NCBI GenBank assembly: GCA_018401755.1 | Contig: JAGYKJ010000005.1 | Coordinates: 494,634 to 558,633 of the forward strand | From: Litorivicinus sp. | Lineage (GTDB): Bacteria; Pseudomonadota; Gammaproteobacteria; Pseudomonadales; Litorivicinaceae | Length of the DNA stretch: 64,000 nt | Reading direction: 5' to 3' | In this document: positions 30,001-32,192 of the stretch, piece after piece | How positions within the stretch are numbered: the stretch's first letter is position 1 | Layout of the letters: each line of letters starts with the position of its first letter | The notes under the pieces: generated by a model | What the model was told of the DNA's origin: nothing | Databases searched by the model: none | The model's input: the letters and a program-made list of their open reading frames with translations, nothing else | Position numbers and translations under genes: made by a program

Positions 30001-32192
30001 CCTGACAAATGCCCTTCACCCAGATCCAATTGCCCGTCCACAGACACGGCGAACACATCACCCGACTGATCCATTAACAGGCTCGTCCCCGAGTCCAGAG
30101 TCAGTCGACGCGGCTCCGTCCAATCCAGCGTCGCAGCAGCGGGCGTTGCATCCGCACCACCCACAGTCACCGCACGATTAATTGACCACTGGGCGTCCTG
30201 AATGGAATCGAACAGATAGCTGCCAACGGTGAGCTGGCCAATCGTCCCGCGCGAGGACAGCCAGCTATTCCCAGCCCCGTCCTTGCCGTAAATCAGCCCG
30301 ACTTCAGCATTCTGAATCCCAAGCCCTGCGGAGTCGCCACCCAAGCGCGCGGCGATTTGTGACCCCATCAAGGCATATTCTGTGAACTGGACGACCGATC
30401 CATTGGACAGCAGTCGGGTCGCCTCAGACACCTCGAGTACAAATTCCCCGGAAAGCGCGCCCACACCAGACACCGCGACATCAAAGTATCCAGCGACGGT
30501 CGTCGATCCCGGCGTGAGATCCATCCAAACGAGTTGTTGCTCCGGCAAGGCAATGGAACGGGCGATCGCCGTCTCACCAGTCATGGTGGCGACACGGACG
30601 CCGCGGCCGCTTAAGGTCACGACATCGTCTAGCGCAATCACAGCATCCAGCTCACCGACCACACCGAACTGTGACACGGCAGGAGTCAATCCATCGTTGG
30701 CGCGCTCCGTTGTCCACAACAGACCCAGCGCACCATCGGACACCGCCATGCGGATATCCCCCAAGGCCAGGGTGGCGCTCTCCACCAAGGCACCAATCGA
30801 GAGCTCTTGACGGGTGGTCGTTGCCGTCGTGGTGGTCGCGACCGCAATGGCTAAATCCCCACGGACGACGCCGAGATCCGCCACTGACAAGGCCACATCG
30901 GTTGCTGTGAATCCAGTCAATCCTGCCGCCGGATCGGCAACGAAGGCTAAATTCCCCGTGAATCCAAGTCCCGCCAACCCCTGCACACTGGCCGCCCCAG
31001 AGGCCGCCAACCGGTACTGATCACCGGCAGACTCAAATGCAAGCACGCCCTGGGTAAAACCAATCGAACCGCCCCCGTTTGGATCCCCCAAACGCACTGC
31101 AACACCGGTTGCCGCCGCAGTGAGCTTCGAGGCCGCAGCGTCATAGGCGAGCCGGAAATTCCCGGACAATTGTTGATGACCAGCCACCGCGACAAAGCCG
31201 TCGCCTGACAGATCAAAGACCGTGTTTCCGCCAAACTGCGCGTAGCCGGTGAGATTCTCAATCCCGCCACTGAACCCAGGTAAGCTCCAGTCCGCCCGCA
31301 CGCTGGAGGCGGTCCATTTCAGATGGGTGACCCCAGCAGTGCCAGCCACCGTGGCAACCGTCCAACCACCGCTGACTTTGACACCGGGTAAATCGAGTGC
31401 CGCATTGATCGAAACCGAAACATCCACTTGCCCGGTGACCCAAGCCGAGAGCACTTGATCGAGGGCCGCTTCGGCCTCGGCAGGCAGGGTGATTTGATCC
31501 AATCCCGGAATCGCAGTGGCGACCAAACTGAGACGATCGGCACGATAGTCCGGCTTTAAGTAGATTCCGCCGCCGGCATAGAGCCCGCGGAATGCCGAGA
31601 ATTCGCCAGACCGCGTGGAAGACCACCTCAAGACATCAAAGACTTGTCCAGCAGTCGGCCGGAAGCCCTCCAGGTAATCGATCTCCATCACCCCAGCAAG
31701 CGTCACGCCGGTGCTTGACACCACCTGATCGTAGCCATCGTTCGGATTGGCATCACTTGCGCCTGGATTCCCGCCACCGATCTCGATCAGCAGTCGACCA
31801 CTGGCGTTTTGGGTGTATTGATCCACCGCCAAAATACCGGGCGATGCACCAGGGGCAATCACCCCGGAATTCACGATCGATCCGTCCAGTGCACCTGAGC
31901 CTTCCAGACGCTGGGTCGCACTCAGCGTCACATCAATCGCAGTCCCTGTGGTCAGGGTTTGCACAGTCCCAGTGGCGGAATGTAGCGTTAGCGGGTCCGG
32001 AATCCGTGGCTCGGGCGCAGGGCTCGCGGTGTCCGTGGCGGTGGTCGTTGGGGTCGTTTCAACGTGACTGGAGAGGTCGTCACCGGAGCTTGTGGTATCG
32101 AGCACACCAATGTCGGCCGACAACAGAATTCGTTGCTCGAGGGTCTCCAGTGCCGCAGGCACAATGGCCTGAGAGGGACGACGGCGACTCAT
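1..32192 (-). CDS. Giant LEPR-XLL repeat surface protein, whole locus (C-terminus outside window; five frame jumps)
   Basis: One continuous coding signal on the minus strand runs from an ATG at 32192 off the window at base 1, about 10,731 codons once five single-base indels are allowed for. The pieces are 27153-32192, 24718-27264, 22058-24769, 15888-22079, 4316-15931 and 3-4319. At every junction the protein reads on sensibly in the next frame. Four jumps need one added base and one (near 15897) needs one removed; three lie in G runs. The start has a GAGGG ribosome site. The N-terminal LEQRILLSA matches the LEPR-XLL motif known from very large secreted proteins. Repeats, RTX-like nonapeptides and a beta-helix follow. 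Established: such proteins are usually giant adhesins or surface proteins. Inferred: that role here, and that the breaks are assembly errors. No classical signal peptide is visible. Confidence 0.85.
3..4319 (-). CDS. Giant surface protein, segment 6: filamentous-haemagglutinin-like beta-helix (runs off the window)
   Basis: Translated from the minus strand in the frame whose codons begin at multiples of three, there is no stop from 4319 to base 3. The sequence is a long series of short strands with motifs such as INSDLGDVIL, LTIEAGQIDLG, NRGVLMTSNAAS and GIRLTGTNQVYIDGEI. This is typical of haemagglutinin-type right-handed beta-helices. Near the window edge it becomes less repetitive (KWVSTTVTEQVGL, WNGTTKREWFVEG), suggesting a new domain. 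An ATG at 4317-4319 overlaps the TGA of segment 5 as ATGA, so re-initiation is formally possible. The missing-base explanation is preferred because the beta-helix is continuous across the junction. Confidence 0.75.
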   Translation of the reverse strand, partial: MTTVPGSNPNALSVLINTAGGITAAGLGAAGAGSVVTIESDGRVEIMGTVNSGGRLYQVFGDVDTDDNPETPNETVMLSQSVRWSGRESDIVMDSSSRIFIGGSTLNAAGSVVQTGGYLNASREIDIRGGTDYTGFGLLVHGASEIVAEGTWDYDANGAQLTRTVGRTYKDGSIKLSGVGDVDMQGLLISGGRSEMQRDQLGKYIGRNIVRYDVDSTIQVKADRQLIIGTDITAGKQVDLIGGLDSRPESSGSPYEGRGMVLYGSASVTTTRANSEINLNAPGRVDILAPGDVNQLDVAGWANRADGKLNRDVTLVFQIDKVSFTVEAVVTVRAADTLDNTTIDHLMADLDAVLQAASWVVVQTDDPNQIATPALGTTYLTMPNIPDYSAQSPDIKTKLRDGRLMFASPYEIQIRANATASAKAAADALATTAGLSLPPASTTHAEDLGIALINTAPGAILDGGSVVAVQSARRYAVDAAAVGSTVTIGSPEGPNGKLYIAGKVRAHSAINLNSGISSDGKDIDLDATGVLETVDGNIEFSAGENGVLQGDVIARGAGRDVILSSERSLTIEGLIQANDRIILTGGDGTYISDSSVSGYRSLDIKNTAKITTLDAHGGIRLTGTNQVYIDGEIETTRADHDVSINSDLGDVILNETSGRITVAGQLNIGAVNVYLDGPINSTYDNGTSTAEVLIIADQTASLNGNATIDQDAKIVAGALSMAGAVWKAGTLTIEAGQIDLGNIALNKGATIETESLLDVFALGKMVVNRGVLMTSNAASSVIEIDVGSIDVLGAISAGATIDAGAIVKSADGADLTIRATDLIRVMNGTASDSTLIGGTVEATRNVTLVGGLGVSNTRYAGSGLWLESRARVESLNVAGTASSTVLLDSALDVRIDGFVNATAGGGVIDVRANRMIGISGMLYGHDTIKLDGGRVDAIGMSVVTDTLVYDGNLDRLTGAILETGQAGNVIITARGGMRLDGLIGQPPTNATRTSTVEIESTGSTDVLIYADINAQNRIELIGERITLGEGSLLKTHVSTTSSIELLARGQLWVQSDQTGLGDAIIASQGWVHLRGSAVYQAGRVEAFDAIWLNAVRDITVFGALLSTGGQNVTFKAGLASGVSNGAGSGESRGSYVRTSSSLGAGSIYLLGAGKVTTTGQFEALAGTDVIVDASATGAGSRLVSTPVIGTEQVQYQKITGYTQVVDAVIDVPVVKWVSTTVTEQVGLESVKSGYYFTTMDVTLRQDGYWNGTTKREWFVEGVDYQNFSGRSGTFTGPVIDWADFGLGTADADLKSSSGLAKTFNELNDLQRDSVIATLGYKKLYNFEYSNLQKHQVINGNTTIVKWDPVWSLDPPAGKAKAMQVVNLNVAGLEDKWINVPVGAEADLLRAVSQGTPVRLQDELVGRYRDEARVFYDKIYSTYRPQRVSGIERLHDPNES
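4316..15931 (-). CDS. Giant surface protein, segment 5: last A-modules, long unique region, RTX-like block, start of beta-helix
   Basis: The largest uninterrupted piece, 3871 residues. The apparent start at 15931 lies inside the gene. It opens with the last two NTLGRA markers (about 15442-15477 and 13898-13940) and the last INR-like marker (about 14593-14662). From about 13.5 kb to 8 kb the sequence is not obviously repeated. It is rich in amphipathic strands with hydrophobic, Gly-rich patches (for example AGGQIDVGALL, IDIPLDINVPG). At about 7467-7796 lie RTX-like nonapeptides (GAGNDTL, GGAGDDVIL, GGTGNDTI, GGLGDDTLVGGDG). After them comes beta-helix sequence. It stops at a TGA (4316-4318) just after a G5 run at 4323-4327; one added G restores TGGQMTTVPG into segment 6. 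Confidence 0.85.
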   Translation of the reverse strand: MGTRNGSWTSTSIADLTGVERRVWLETQLSTLQRSGESDTVFGDAPVQVRTAADSGVYYVVTTATEAPRIVAGLTRAVAEAPSYLLIGANNVDGVIGGEAAGLALADGQLGLVLSQSDAGLGAAGYALYAAGAVNLQGFGGAVELSAEGSVSINTLGRAIDIDVPAGISGATTAVTFEDGSRLQEVVVETGRLAIDGLGTLEGGLVFRTVEHVVDGIETTDMRIGLSNVTGVVDAGGLSASLTNGGGAVLLRAQAGIGSVYAVQAEGDLAFDAAGAVNITADNLIVTLNRWGDDLEESVATPAGLYDVVLKDNESRIRGDMAINVSDVLTASGSLSIELVEDATVRLTDGTEATVDQLVISGTDAAGGINLGGGFEASLGDLNVLAAISTEASTGRRWLSMDSRLGSARIGSYALGEITNASSELNIALSTLDDVEPASDAAVIDWTGEALEIELDDGQFLSLNDAEKTIRIDANAALKLGEATLSGTFAVAYEAPESGARWRVDATDAALGLGVGPVALSLTDVDGTLYLGADGSRSGTVNGAVALTGIDVLSMTGALDATFGANGELTLLGSASLNVAGVASLDGDFAISRTVVDNQSQIQIAAANVEAFVGTGGIGASLRNGRIVALLGTNAAGESAYAIDGTAIAIVDTPVLDMGGTVRVQGNTLGRAVSKTVNVAGTNVTLEYADSAIVETKVDTSNLDALISDLLEVAVDAVSTGMVDIKADITPQYDSGGENTNSHPLGTTLPFVNSSVSQMVGLDRLLGMGEYVQRYIGNTSFSGLPAPVYGDLGGPTVLGLMDYLRVNWLPTIGVSADALQFTMTDSGIDISFDDTFTVDTETALDLGADAEAIGLELDADLTFALKAALDVGFDLSINWATGNSNFNLRKLEIEAEGGIPELMVGASIGPLSGSIGDPERGLGRATMAFAGKVTQGSDGLSFTTTRDELDVYLPIYASIGSIDLAVGKIPYIEISGAPITGEINFETKDFDAIGDFSRLSVIDLILMFPDFIDTLNSIRDDATFLQSIPFVDQSLDTVLQFGEAFERDVYDKIDFYKPRVDLVDYRGGQVRPETIDGQSKAVLYNPFGGFGDGLVSSTGDALQVTLYQMVNGVESEIGTFGVDQVLDDDRLVLTGAAFTAPLVRAVVHEERAFITTLEEFIDAVNRSGVLPPGVSLEFDPVTRVFAVPLTFRQEFVPIDAPLDFSFDMGGVAEFSTSARGSISAYVEGSVSLFVDFDGVTRFGQSGSAEEGSNLFTDDTFAVDSTMVGYLLEVAGERYEVTGVQGSDTLILDRAFAADVTDLSFTLREDQLTFGLQDVGVKGGLEMAVDDLEVGLSLGFLGAKAGGVGTGSKVRLAAEAEVSLDRDPTNSTEESRRFKFTELDSDAFNFRLTGQAEAVLRGLSVNAGVGSDIPLAPNMEISIRALDAFNIGETKVINQNPSLPVDINAMISGRTVAANDLIIVLPDLGSAFDFKNLSFADIIDATRTGLEFINEAIADQPFYTTELPIIGQSLADMFPFVDGFLEQLEEAAENPAGAIDQVEKIFEDALGIQDDNTLPTVDQIFGLDLNGEVLNIHLKLDKVFEQNFGFSLDLQQLTSAAGPGAMAGMDFVGHIADVLNPGAGGQIDVGALLKLQIQAGIDFSGDSPVFFLYDYDPTRDETVALAAFGAANFTARSSSLSTAQKNDIKAAFQAVLAEQGDDVTAVSAVVESYWVTGLEAGNTDDDHGAGQLSGQRQTTLIELADWLSTELGITVQLFAGEQREVADATDVNLFTDVEVTKRVAVSADKARGTYATVGLRIAGQDLELSLEAGPAKLGVVNGSAAIDADGIASTKDYATFTIMLDQKAGDVEDDGRFDFTRERISDNFSYEIQGHIGVDLPIALDLFGATLPLDALTIATGSGGIAAFFDSAAGVGTGEPTLNISVPDVQSIMDQYLSEFSLLGMLADPTRILDGIDIALGEVQDMLTSEFSRDIPIIGTKMAETGNFVRDVRTGLLADLRRKLSAEGGAIGIVRNSLWDLFGTGGANIILDSNNNGVDINDIDVAWYDAAGVRLSDWIAGDMPPSAADSIQVDMKLGQQLVGLDIDIPLDINVPGFALDIDGGFAFDLGWAFDFGFGLSVSNGFYLATNEDDTPEIRVYAEAYLQGQNGQPFQATGKLLFFKATVVDTQPRSGGRASGADAVLGIDIKGDSLGRLPLTKLFTQSPSKSFGVAFKVDADLNLLTTLEMDGVSIMPKLKANLVVDWDWQMGQKLRAPDIKMDRLRLDVGTMITDFLLPISQQIAGILSPIMPVVNFMVTPIGGLSFLNAIGIENSPLGLLNALLKMKGKPEIPAAFFKAAQFIYNLPSQLRAWGVTGEIVLGDLAGFGTGEVVAKQESVAFDPALLKKLAETEAKSTGGSKDTKRSGFKIKEYLLDIDNWKSIMTGGDAILFSYELPLLGAGFKKQVPLAKVPIGPIMMTIDMVAELKIYADLAFGFDTYGIRKAINTGNPLDALDGFFVFDFTLPEFKDGKIVPGTGGVEKDEFYISATLGIKLGIALGPLKGGGVGKINFYAGLDLQDIARSELTKDDRGYVTDVKWVSDGRIRGSEIATMFAYEGGGFLNLFNARMGATLSLGVFVELDLGLFSSITFFEATLFKFSLFELTYEAPRVQPYLATQVGDTLYLNAGDRAGLRKYFDVTDGDEEFILYGEGGEVSIEFDNWYQTYRGVNKVVANMGAGNDTLDASRLSGVTVDFDGGAGDDVILLGGGRMVNGIREGGSVRGGTGNDTITVAPGVLARYRLDGEEGDDKITGGLGDDTLVGGDGQNRLTGTAGNNTYIIGAAKTAPVGSQQIRGGAGYETYEFLDNIGEVSFNDRQNGVALDFSALSDGIVMNINKRVVSVTNAMGQELRISGSTVDDVRLTRWTDTVYVSDFPAWAIDIEDTGGADDYRVTMGRGSASGGTGTINIIETGTDFDELILEQTRSRSADVISLGLDKVTNGREVVTYQNGLIDRLTLKGKAASYNENEIISLGGDVRFNALTAGAVSNLGKTGFRAIGREIHQESSLMATGVILEAMRTINVTHDYVSLQNSHFDIRTYGDRADVKLNANLFVSNNLTANSLGTGDTAWVRIQVADGSLLNENGSYIAGAGAYVQIKAKNSIGTDLKPILTRVATLTIATSTHGSGDVVIREDDNLVLVEERALTSPENPGYVIYADQSHPSWTTRWESTVEWDNNAAAGASVWRDLIRKNRTVIRPDVAIEIGRGHFVLNLVQDEALLTLQSGYLRSLTAGMNITLNADDMEFLSGVGRVVGLASLTLRTNKNVSSYYIGTAAEDIVGQPFIDGSPRQIANHGFYFGNRDLAAIYDGFADLNFGRRDIGNVVWLGDVKDSVNVKMLDSDGNSVPRAADSVVASFRDDTNIYSDTVNVVGDVEAPLDTLSVYTRRLEVNSQNVHDPNGSGDSGLYADALNLQVDEQAVVMGWLKAVNRIDFDVVATPGDAGVSDAYFTPPYLATGPLSHNSIQVDSIAEISTSADASLIQITAKESIEVRGLIEVHGDGSSIEMDADGPMILVELARIVAEGDNSTISVSSDDVLAVNAGSAVRSGAKFVSPDPDDEPDNLIIPEITGTNGTLNLTSSGEMLLAGSVTASGNMTLSAKAQLYDNEIYGRAKLTGGVDNLAYAPRYAIFNKTAYFENIAAASPSHYLVAHTGGYGLLVTGTVTSLGDNQNLVVRADQDVIVRGNLNATGANAGLTLQSDEWLFVEGFVTATDRLNLYGGVNLQGEFFNTLTGRSDTRGTSVYIHPTSTVRTTDHHSDVHVVGSDDVDIFGAIVAGGAITSTGVNFALDSAGDGGSNIRVQAGEQVHLESGLLASGNVTVIGGTPGANDHWTGGR
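7467..7796 (-). repeat. RTX-like calcium-binding nonapeptide block
   Basis: About 110 residues carry the glycine/aspartate nonapeptide pattern GGxGxDxUx: GAGNDTLDA, GGAGDDVIL, GGTGNDTIT, EEGDDKITG, GLGDDTLVG and GTAGNNTYI. Known RTX repeats bind calcium and form a parallel beta-roll. They are common in type I secreted proteins, where they normally sit near the C-terminus. Here the block lies in mid-protein, between the non-repeated region and the beta-helix. Confidence 0.75.
15888..22079 (-). CDS. Giant surface protein, segment 4: two A-modules expanded by inserted repeat families
   Basis: This 2063-residue piece begins inside an A-module (LAINGALTEDG at about 21950-21990). It then carries a large insert of small repeated domains before the next NTLGRA marker (about 18730-18766). 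A second INR marker (about 17876-17920) is followed by another insert. The inserts contain the B-type unit (GxYxFxY ... GNVxVTGxRxxGF ... AGRxV) at about 21070-21360, 20640-20925 and 16990-17330. C-type units (FxVTFGGA-like) lie at about 19800-20150 and 16210-16600. The final residues after MDVDI are in the wrong frame. One base too many near 15895-15900 accounts for the jump into segment 5. Confidence 0.8.
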   Translation of the reverse strand: MVPGQWLTTVADVGDAAFQGYATADIQSASLAINGALTEDGLSLDPSDPVIKWGGTTSTSQNLPVALSPSQSLTLAPDSLQFVVAVDGGLEFGPAKMAGDFTVSLDQSGTSTAWKVVATDVEVGVTAGDAKARLFEGEGTLWIGKNADTGVYGANERSGEISGSAEITGVDAISLDGDFAARFDSDGNLELAGAVDLSVGGFVDVSGEFAVKKTAAASASPTWVNQPLVDTSAATVTEVTRGGLKTGSVFTLAVSEDNRVRTGAYVFAYNNSTARVTLDGTDDAVWRSRLTTALNALFGFGTVTVTGDRTAGFAVTLGGSQAGVAVTGLTVTPPADPSITADFGSTYVASQATSSTGAVHRLDLMPAGVDGSYQVSFDYQAVTNATVKLTAWDSTQSRFREGVYTFAYDGREVAVATQTLQGVHLSDAGVLANLTTGLETLFGRGNVEVSGSRSAGFSATFVGQWAGRAVPIATDSTPGLSMVPPIDPASTLAARDQSNVTAQATQASVTNTYDLLINVAAGATRNSDQMTFSFANGVKTAVAKFTNAQDTQARQIHDALAKLVSTGASTTKVFGTGSIVKVVESSAIRVEQRTSPTNAQEYRIKFKGDVAALGALTVANSGQTVAMTYGLSGVTTGTGVSVSAATGAVHRLDRITTTATGSFALSVELGGTTYTASNIAFSANHGVLEAALLAASNGTTTLAGAGVTVGVSLVGTQYEITFGGAADGVAMDPLVRTVTTVTAPTATLTAVTSGLTGAAGRYTTDAIDFSDFNTTTAPSAIAAWLEASETATGQTFASTGATVSVTYDSAAQQWVATFGGSAVGQTIDVMRGLVDPLAAPSVVLTQTATGATTQEVQTLDLPASGVVQLGLGGVLTAPLARDGLTATAIEAALEGLSSIGADNVAVTEVDGVFRVAFVDDLANRNVDAITVVSVPVLDIGLADEALADLVEVTLTAETTRQVTITRDGQTAAAFAATLQSSLQRLPGIGSGNLSVTHLGDGRYALVGTEALAGKTLPGLTVRVAAAVELPESYLEIGAANIDAVIGQANAGLIIEDAGFGLLISDAVSSEPGVIAPEPGYALYATGTAAIRGFAGLSMSATATVEVNTLGRAVDRTVKTGLTTPDRQVAFTDGLLRQEVTIADGNLTVDGLGTLSADFKVTKTRTETTVDRVTTTVDDLSIGLASASGALTPGGVGVTLADGAGALVMRTTTVGNNITQTSTTQYGFEATGSVSVVGVPGLTLDATALTVAYNRWGDDLAQDVETGQGAYSLDLKDNETRLRGQMALDIAGVVSASGNLSLEMTEDQSMTLTDGSSVTVDQLLIGGVDLAAGLGAGPVEATLRETDVALIIASEDAGLERRWIAGTAAVGGASIAAGVELEVTTASLEINRQLASDGSLMGDGAPVLDFSALAGGGLDIDVTETRTLTLASDRERLALDLTGSLVFGPARLSGQFGLEVVTEVGGSSWEIVASNVFAGLSANGAQVALSNGAGTLFIAADGGKTGTVLGTASVTGVEGLTFTGNLAASFDPVGNFQLLGDLELGIAGFAAVSGEFAVTKQAPPTVTPETVLARGEFADEATVTTRVEGGQTTATAYRLVMSGLDSRGDRLDRDGIYTFQYGSGTATIDTTAGGVPVSDALLATRLSTGLSLLFGSGNVDVTGSREAGFVIQLVGALAGRLVDGLTVTPPQDPSEKTDWGSITVIAPARAASQTRHYLSLAPKGSNISGAKFTLTVGGQTTQAIRYIADPTRQTAAIQTALDTLLGRGRAQVSFDTESPGVTRQGFFVTLSDRVVTPTLSVTAFTTELNGTLIPNTIRVAASSTALSTGADATGTVQVVDLYDDDVRGEYTLAFSALGHAYTTAAIDFAADADAVRTAILGATRTSGSFANDGGDVSVRLIGSAGNHRWEVTFGGATLGRHVPVMTGTVTRLETAPTVSLARTVEGSTTSETQRVVLAESATVLTLGDAWSSVLMGSATASEVQSALAAMAGIGAGNVTVTAVAGVDRGFDITFTGQRAAQNIPTLGVANVQTVDLRLPDGLADAVSFRTSGDSQWIMDVDIHR
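22058..24769 (-). CDS. Giant surface protein, segment 3: two compact A-modules
   Basis: Nine hundred residues made almost entirely of two tandem A-modules, each close to 1.5 kb. Markers are INTLGRSI at about 24272-24305, INEVLSG...DW at about 23474-23516 and INAMGKAV at about 22787-22816. The apparent start at 24769 is a GTG inside the gene. Both copies repeat the same series of phrases (GLGDLSFSGNLS, GLGGLSLGGTLS, LYVGPQGKRGS-like, YALVANGSAALNGF, NETRVSG), which shows recent or constrained duplication. The tail after SSEVG is out of frame. A single missing base near 22080-22090 links it to segment 4. Confidence 0.8.
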   Translation of the reverse strand: MSLGFRAGGAYVGLESVTGSVVFATGASPSGSLSGTAIVEGLGDLSFSGNLSTSFSGSALTFAGTGIQLNVGEFGSLTGNISVEKDSDGNILVGATAVSATVGVSGAGISVSGASLGLYVSGVTETAGGYALVANGSAALNGFTGITLAASAGVRINTLGRSIDKTINGVAVKFDSPNLVQELAIDNGTLTVAGVGSVTADLAVRSETKTVSGAQVTDLQIGLGDVSASLNLGALTASLTNGQGAILLHKTGTQAGTYALELEGSVGVTGSGVALTATNMRVAVNRMGAAVEDVTVSTGGGSYTMNLVNNETRVSGVAEASIGGLTVEGELFVEAVTGVSGLVSGTTLKQTIVGGSGLSLAIEASGQSLATLTGGDLLLVLSEDETTPANQWLSATASIDGLTIAGGSLAYVNSATLSINEVLSGSGPAIDWSGANAKTVALSARDPSLTGTLNLADARYQIAIDGGLDFGPARVAGAFNLLKTTNGTDPEWNLSATSVEVAVEAAGARVALTSGSGNLYVGPQGKRGSLSGVAEISGLGGLSLGGTLSASFSGNDLTLSGTGVAINVDGFGSVSGDFSVEKTGTGATEKLKVGLNNVSADFGGVTLASGRLGLVAEQNSFGESVYALVGSGTAGLNAGFAGVSLNATARVAINAMGKAVDEDVVVGGQTIAVEFDSANPYRALEISSGTVTIAELGSVSGALAIISESETVGTTTIERTRIGLTGVNGNLTPGGVGATLTAGRGAIYLETETEAGVTTRGYGLQMNGNVALAGIPNVTLTANALNVSYNRLGRNISNLVVPTGGEDYVLNLVDNETRISGEMDLSIAGVLDVSGNLFIESRTGAQSISRTLTDGSSVSLDQLIIGGENISARIGTGTVGAELYDTDFAVVISSEVGWFPDSG
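24718..27264 (-). CDS. Giant surface protein, segment 2: inserted repeats plus one A-module
   Basis: Continuation of segment 1; the apparent start at 27264 is an internal codon, not a real initiation site. The first 400 or so residues belong to modules that predict small beta domains, with phrases such as WQVTFGGA and REALLASTN. These recur in segment 4 (WEVTFGGA, RTAILGATR). One full A-module follows, with VNAMGQAI at about 25818-25852 and INRALSG...DW at about 24991-25018. The last 16 or so residues after DPAKG are read in the wrong frame. One more G in the run at 24769-24772 restores DPAKGVSLGFRAGG, which leads directly into segment 3. Confidence 0.8.
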   Translation of the reverse strand: MVGHSTSPGIQVATQTVRQGQSSVSLAYQAQQIEDALNASFGAGAARVDLATEATGARRVFDITWTGPAGGQPQSVLTAVASSADVAVTQRALVTGAQAQGSVQAIRLYDGTATGTFELYVQVGGQEYTTRQLAFDASAATVREALLASTNDAGESLLSTGASLAVALIDTGTADAAWQVTFGGALLNTDVPTMQGLITSVVSAPDAQLVLEALGTTTQARQVLDFSDAGPVVRLSVAGSDQVSALVETASLDAATLKAALVSLDRIGGADAITVRAGDAANTYVIDYAGVWADRAVPELRVHQVQSFDLSLAGTRADALAYRIAGDDDFSADIDLSVLTDDAVLDAVQALLATANDVAPETIAVSWRNAATHRLDVTVLGALAGATIPSFELLLSRQDQVKASELLIGATNVSASIGSAAAGATLASGELAMVVTETEDGDIAYALNASGTAGLTGFGGDVSLSASASLAVNAMGQAISVTVPTGVSTSKTVTFADGLARSELTITNGNLTVAGLGTLGGDLKLITTQSEASGITTTDVRIGVINAEGELTLGGAEAELSAGTAGIVLRHEQTAAGAVTTRYAVEAGGNISITAGASGTGIALTATDLRVGYNRWGADLAMDVETPSDVFQLDLIDNETRLSGQMTATVAGALEISGQLFIENREDQTVVLEDGTTVATDQLILGGQDISIEMGPDGAALSLTDVDVAMVLATSRADNTKQWLTLQGSLGGASIAGNQLARINSAEIQINRALSGGTFAAATDTVIDWDAAPLAIALTPTEITTFAMDDHTFVMPIDAVLEVGGARLSGAFTVSYDATADAWSVVTDPAKGCLSDSGQVEPMSDLSQ
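27153..32192 (-). CDS. Giant surface protein, segment 1: LEPR-XLL N-terminus and first repeat modules
   Basis: This piece of 1679 residues holds the true N-terminus. LEQRILLSA occupies residues 18-26 and is followed by a Thr/Pro-rich stretch (about 45-70). A short region with SGVIAPGASPG resembles the strand motif of autotransporter and PEP-CTERM-type large proteins. From about residue 230 the protein is Gly/Ala/Ser/Asp/Val-rich beta sequence, with the first INR...DW marker at about 30145-30190, an NTLGRA marker at 29440-29463 and a second INR marker at 28570-28606. The end carries a GNVVVTG-containing module. The last 35 or so residues (after VIDFRG) are out of frame. Adding one G to the G5 run (C5 at 27291-27295 on the plus strand) continues the protein as FRGALAGQSV into segment 2. 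Confidence 0.85.
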   Translation of the reverse strand: MSRRRPSQAIVPAALETLEQRILLSADIGVLDTTSSGDDLSSHVETTPTTTATDTASPAPEPRIPDPLTLHSATGTVQTLTTGTAIDVTLSATQRLEGSGALDGSIVNSGVIAPGASPGILAVDQYTQNASGRLLIEIGGGNPGASDANPNDGYDQVVSSTGVTLAGVMEIDYLEGFRPTAGQVFDVLRWSSTRSGEFSAFRGLYAGGGIYLKPDYRADRLSLVATAIPGLDQITLPAEAEAALDQVLSAWVTGQVDVSVSINAALDLPGVKVSGGWTVATVAGTAGVTHLKWTASSVRADWSLPGFSGGIENLTGYAQFGGNTVFDLSGDGFVAVAGHQQLSGNFRLAYDAAASKLTAAATGVAVRLGDPNGGGSIGFTQGVLAFESAGDQYRLAASGAASVQGLAGLGFTGNLAFVADPAAGLTGFTATDVALSVADLGVVRGDLAIAVATTTTATTTRQELSIGALVESATLALGDIRMAVSDGALGLLWTTERANDGLTPAVSQFGVVGELDAVIALDDVVTLSGRGVRVATMTGETAIARSIALPEQQLVWMDLTPGSTTVAGYFDVAVSGVGALSGEFVLEVSEATRLLSNGSVVQFTEYALMGSQIAARLGGDSAGLGIQNAEVGLIYGKDGAGNSWLSSRGTIGQLTVGSYLFDSIQDAQWSINRAVTVGGADATPAAATLDWTEPRRLTLDSGTSLLMDQSGDVFAVSVDGQLDLGEGHLSGHFALTYDRTNDLFDLAFSDASWAMAAGGAFVRVNQASGTMRIDAERRRVGTLTGAVEIGGIGPLAMDATATVAFNDISGGIAVTLDGSLAIDGFATIDGEFGVSRQFDAFGERLLIGAQDASAVIGPAGAQVTVSALDLGLVLSRDAAGEAGYALVAEGRAALNLGDAITATATDAMIEINTLGRAISEDIDVGGTTPFAMRLDEERAVQRLRLLGASLSVADIGSVSGNLEITQVTEKVGVKTREQLNIGISQANASLSVGPATLAITDGYAGLMVFSQTVGGTPTTRYALQAGGSASLSGLSGVSLSVSDVAVSVNRAGVAVNTLVSTGAGFVEINQSKDYTAFTGQGALAIGDVFAMEGTLVVESLRNQSVSTIQYGLNSDNEVVSVSTPAVVDTLVISGLDMAATVSAGADLAMSGVDVAVAYSVETSGTTPRRWLTASATVEEASLAAGITADIDYAMLEINRTLNSDGSLGTPSDAVIDWSQTPYAKVLGEEKQIVFESSRPILTFALQGDVQVSGASLSGLVHVSAVTGGWEIAPMEAALRLKAGDAEASLSSLTGEITVTDSAVTGTIAGVAAITGVDGVTATGAMTATVTTDSVSLAGDIELGLSGVGNLAGSFSVVKQDALMAVPVASIATATTGTASVSDDQIVGGEKTASRFRLTVADATTGLAREGAYRFQYAGETQVASSLDANGRPISDAAFAAAIQTALERLSGLGVGNVVVTGDRASGFVIQLANVLNGRAISVATVAGGAGLWVEQPADQADREDWGVIETLARPSAPVNAKEQLILESSAYAGTLTLSRGDISTDPITLENAQPAVNARQVLTLSAASRASGQFWVTLDGVATQKIRYSADPTYHTAQLKSALEAVVGVGNVNVSYQTGYTGHNSIDYVIDFRGRWQDSRFPPWWDTAPVRGFRLRRKPSVKGNPVCPWPIKRSKLKMP

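Larger units (their letters stand above)
13898..30190 (-). repeat. Seven alternating A-modules inside the giant gene
   Basis: Two marker phrases alternate along the protein. The INR...DW marker is at about 30145-30190, 28570-28606, 24991-25018, 23474-23516, 21950-21990, 17876-17920 and 14593-14662. The NTLGRA/NAMGKA marker is at about 29440-29463, 25818-25852, 24272-24305, 22787-22816, 18730-18766, 15442-15477 and 13898-13940. The basic spacing is about 1.5 kb (around 510 residues). Three units are about 2 kb longer because B- and C-type modules are inserted between the INR and NTLGRA markers. Copies are diverged at DNA level, so this is an old protein repeat, not a recent tandem duplication. 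Confidence 0.75.
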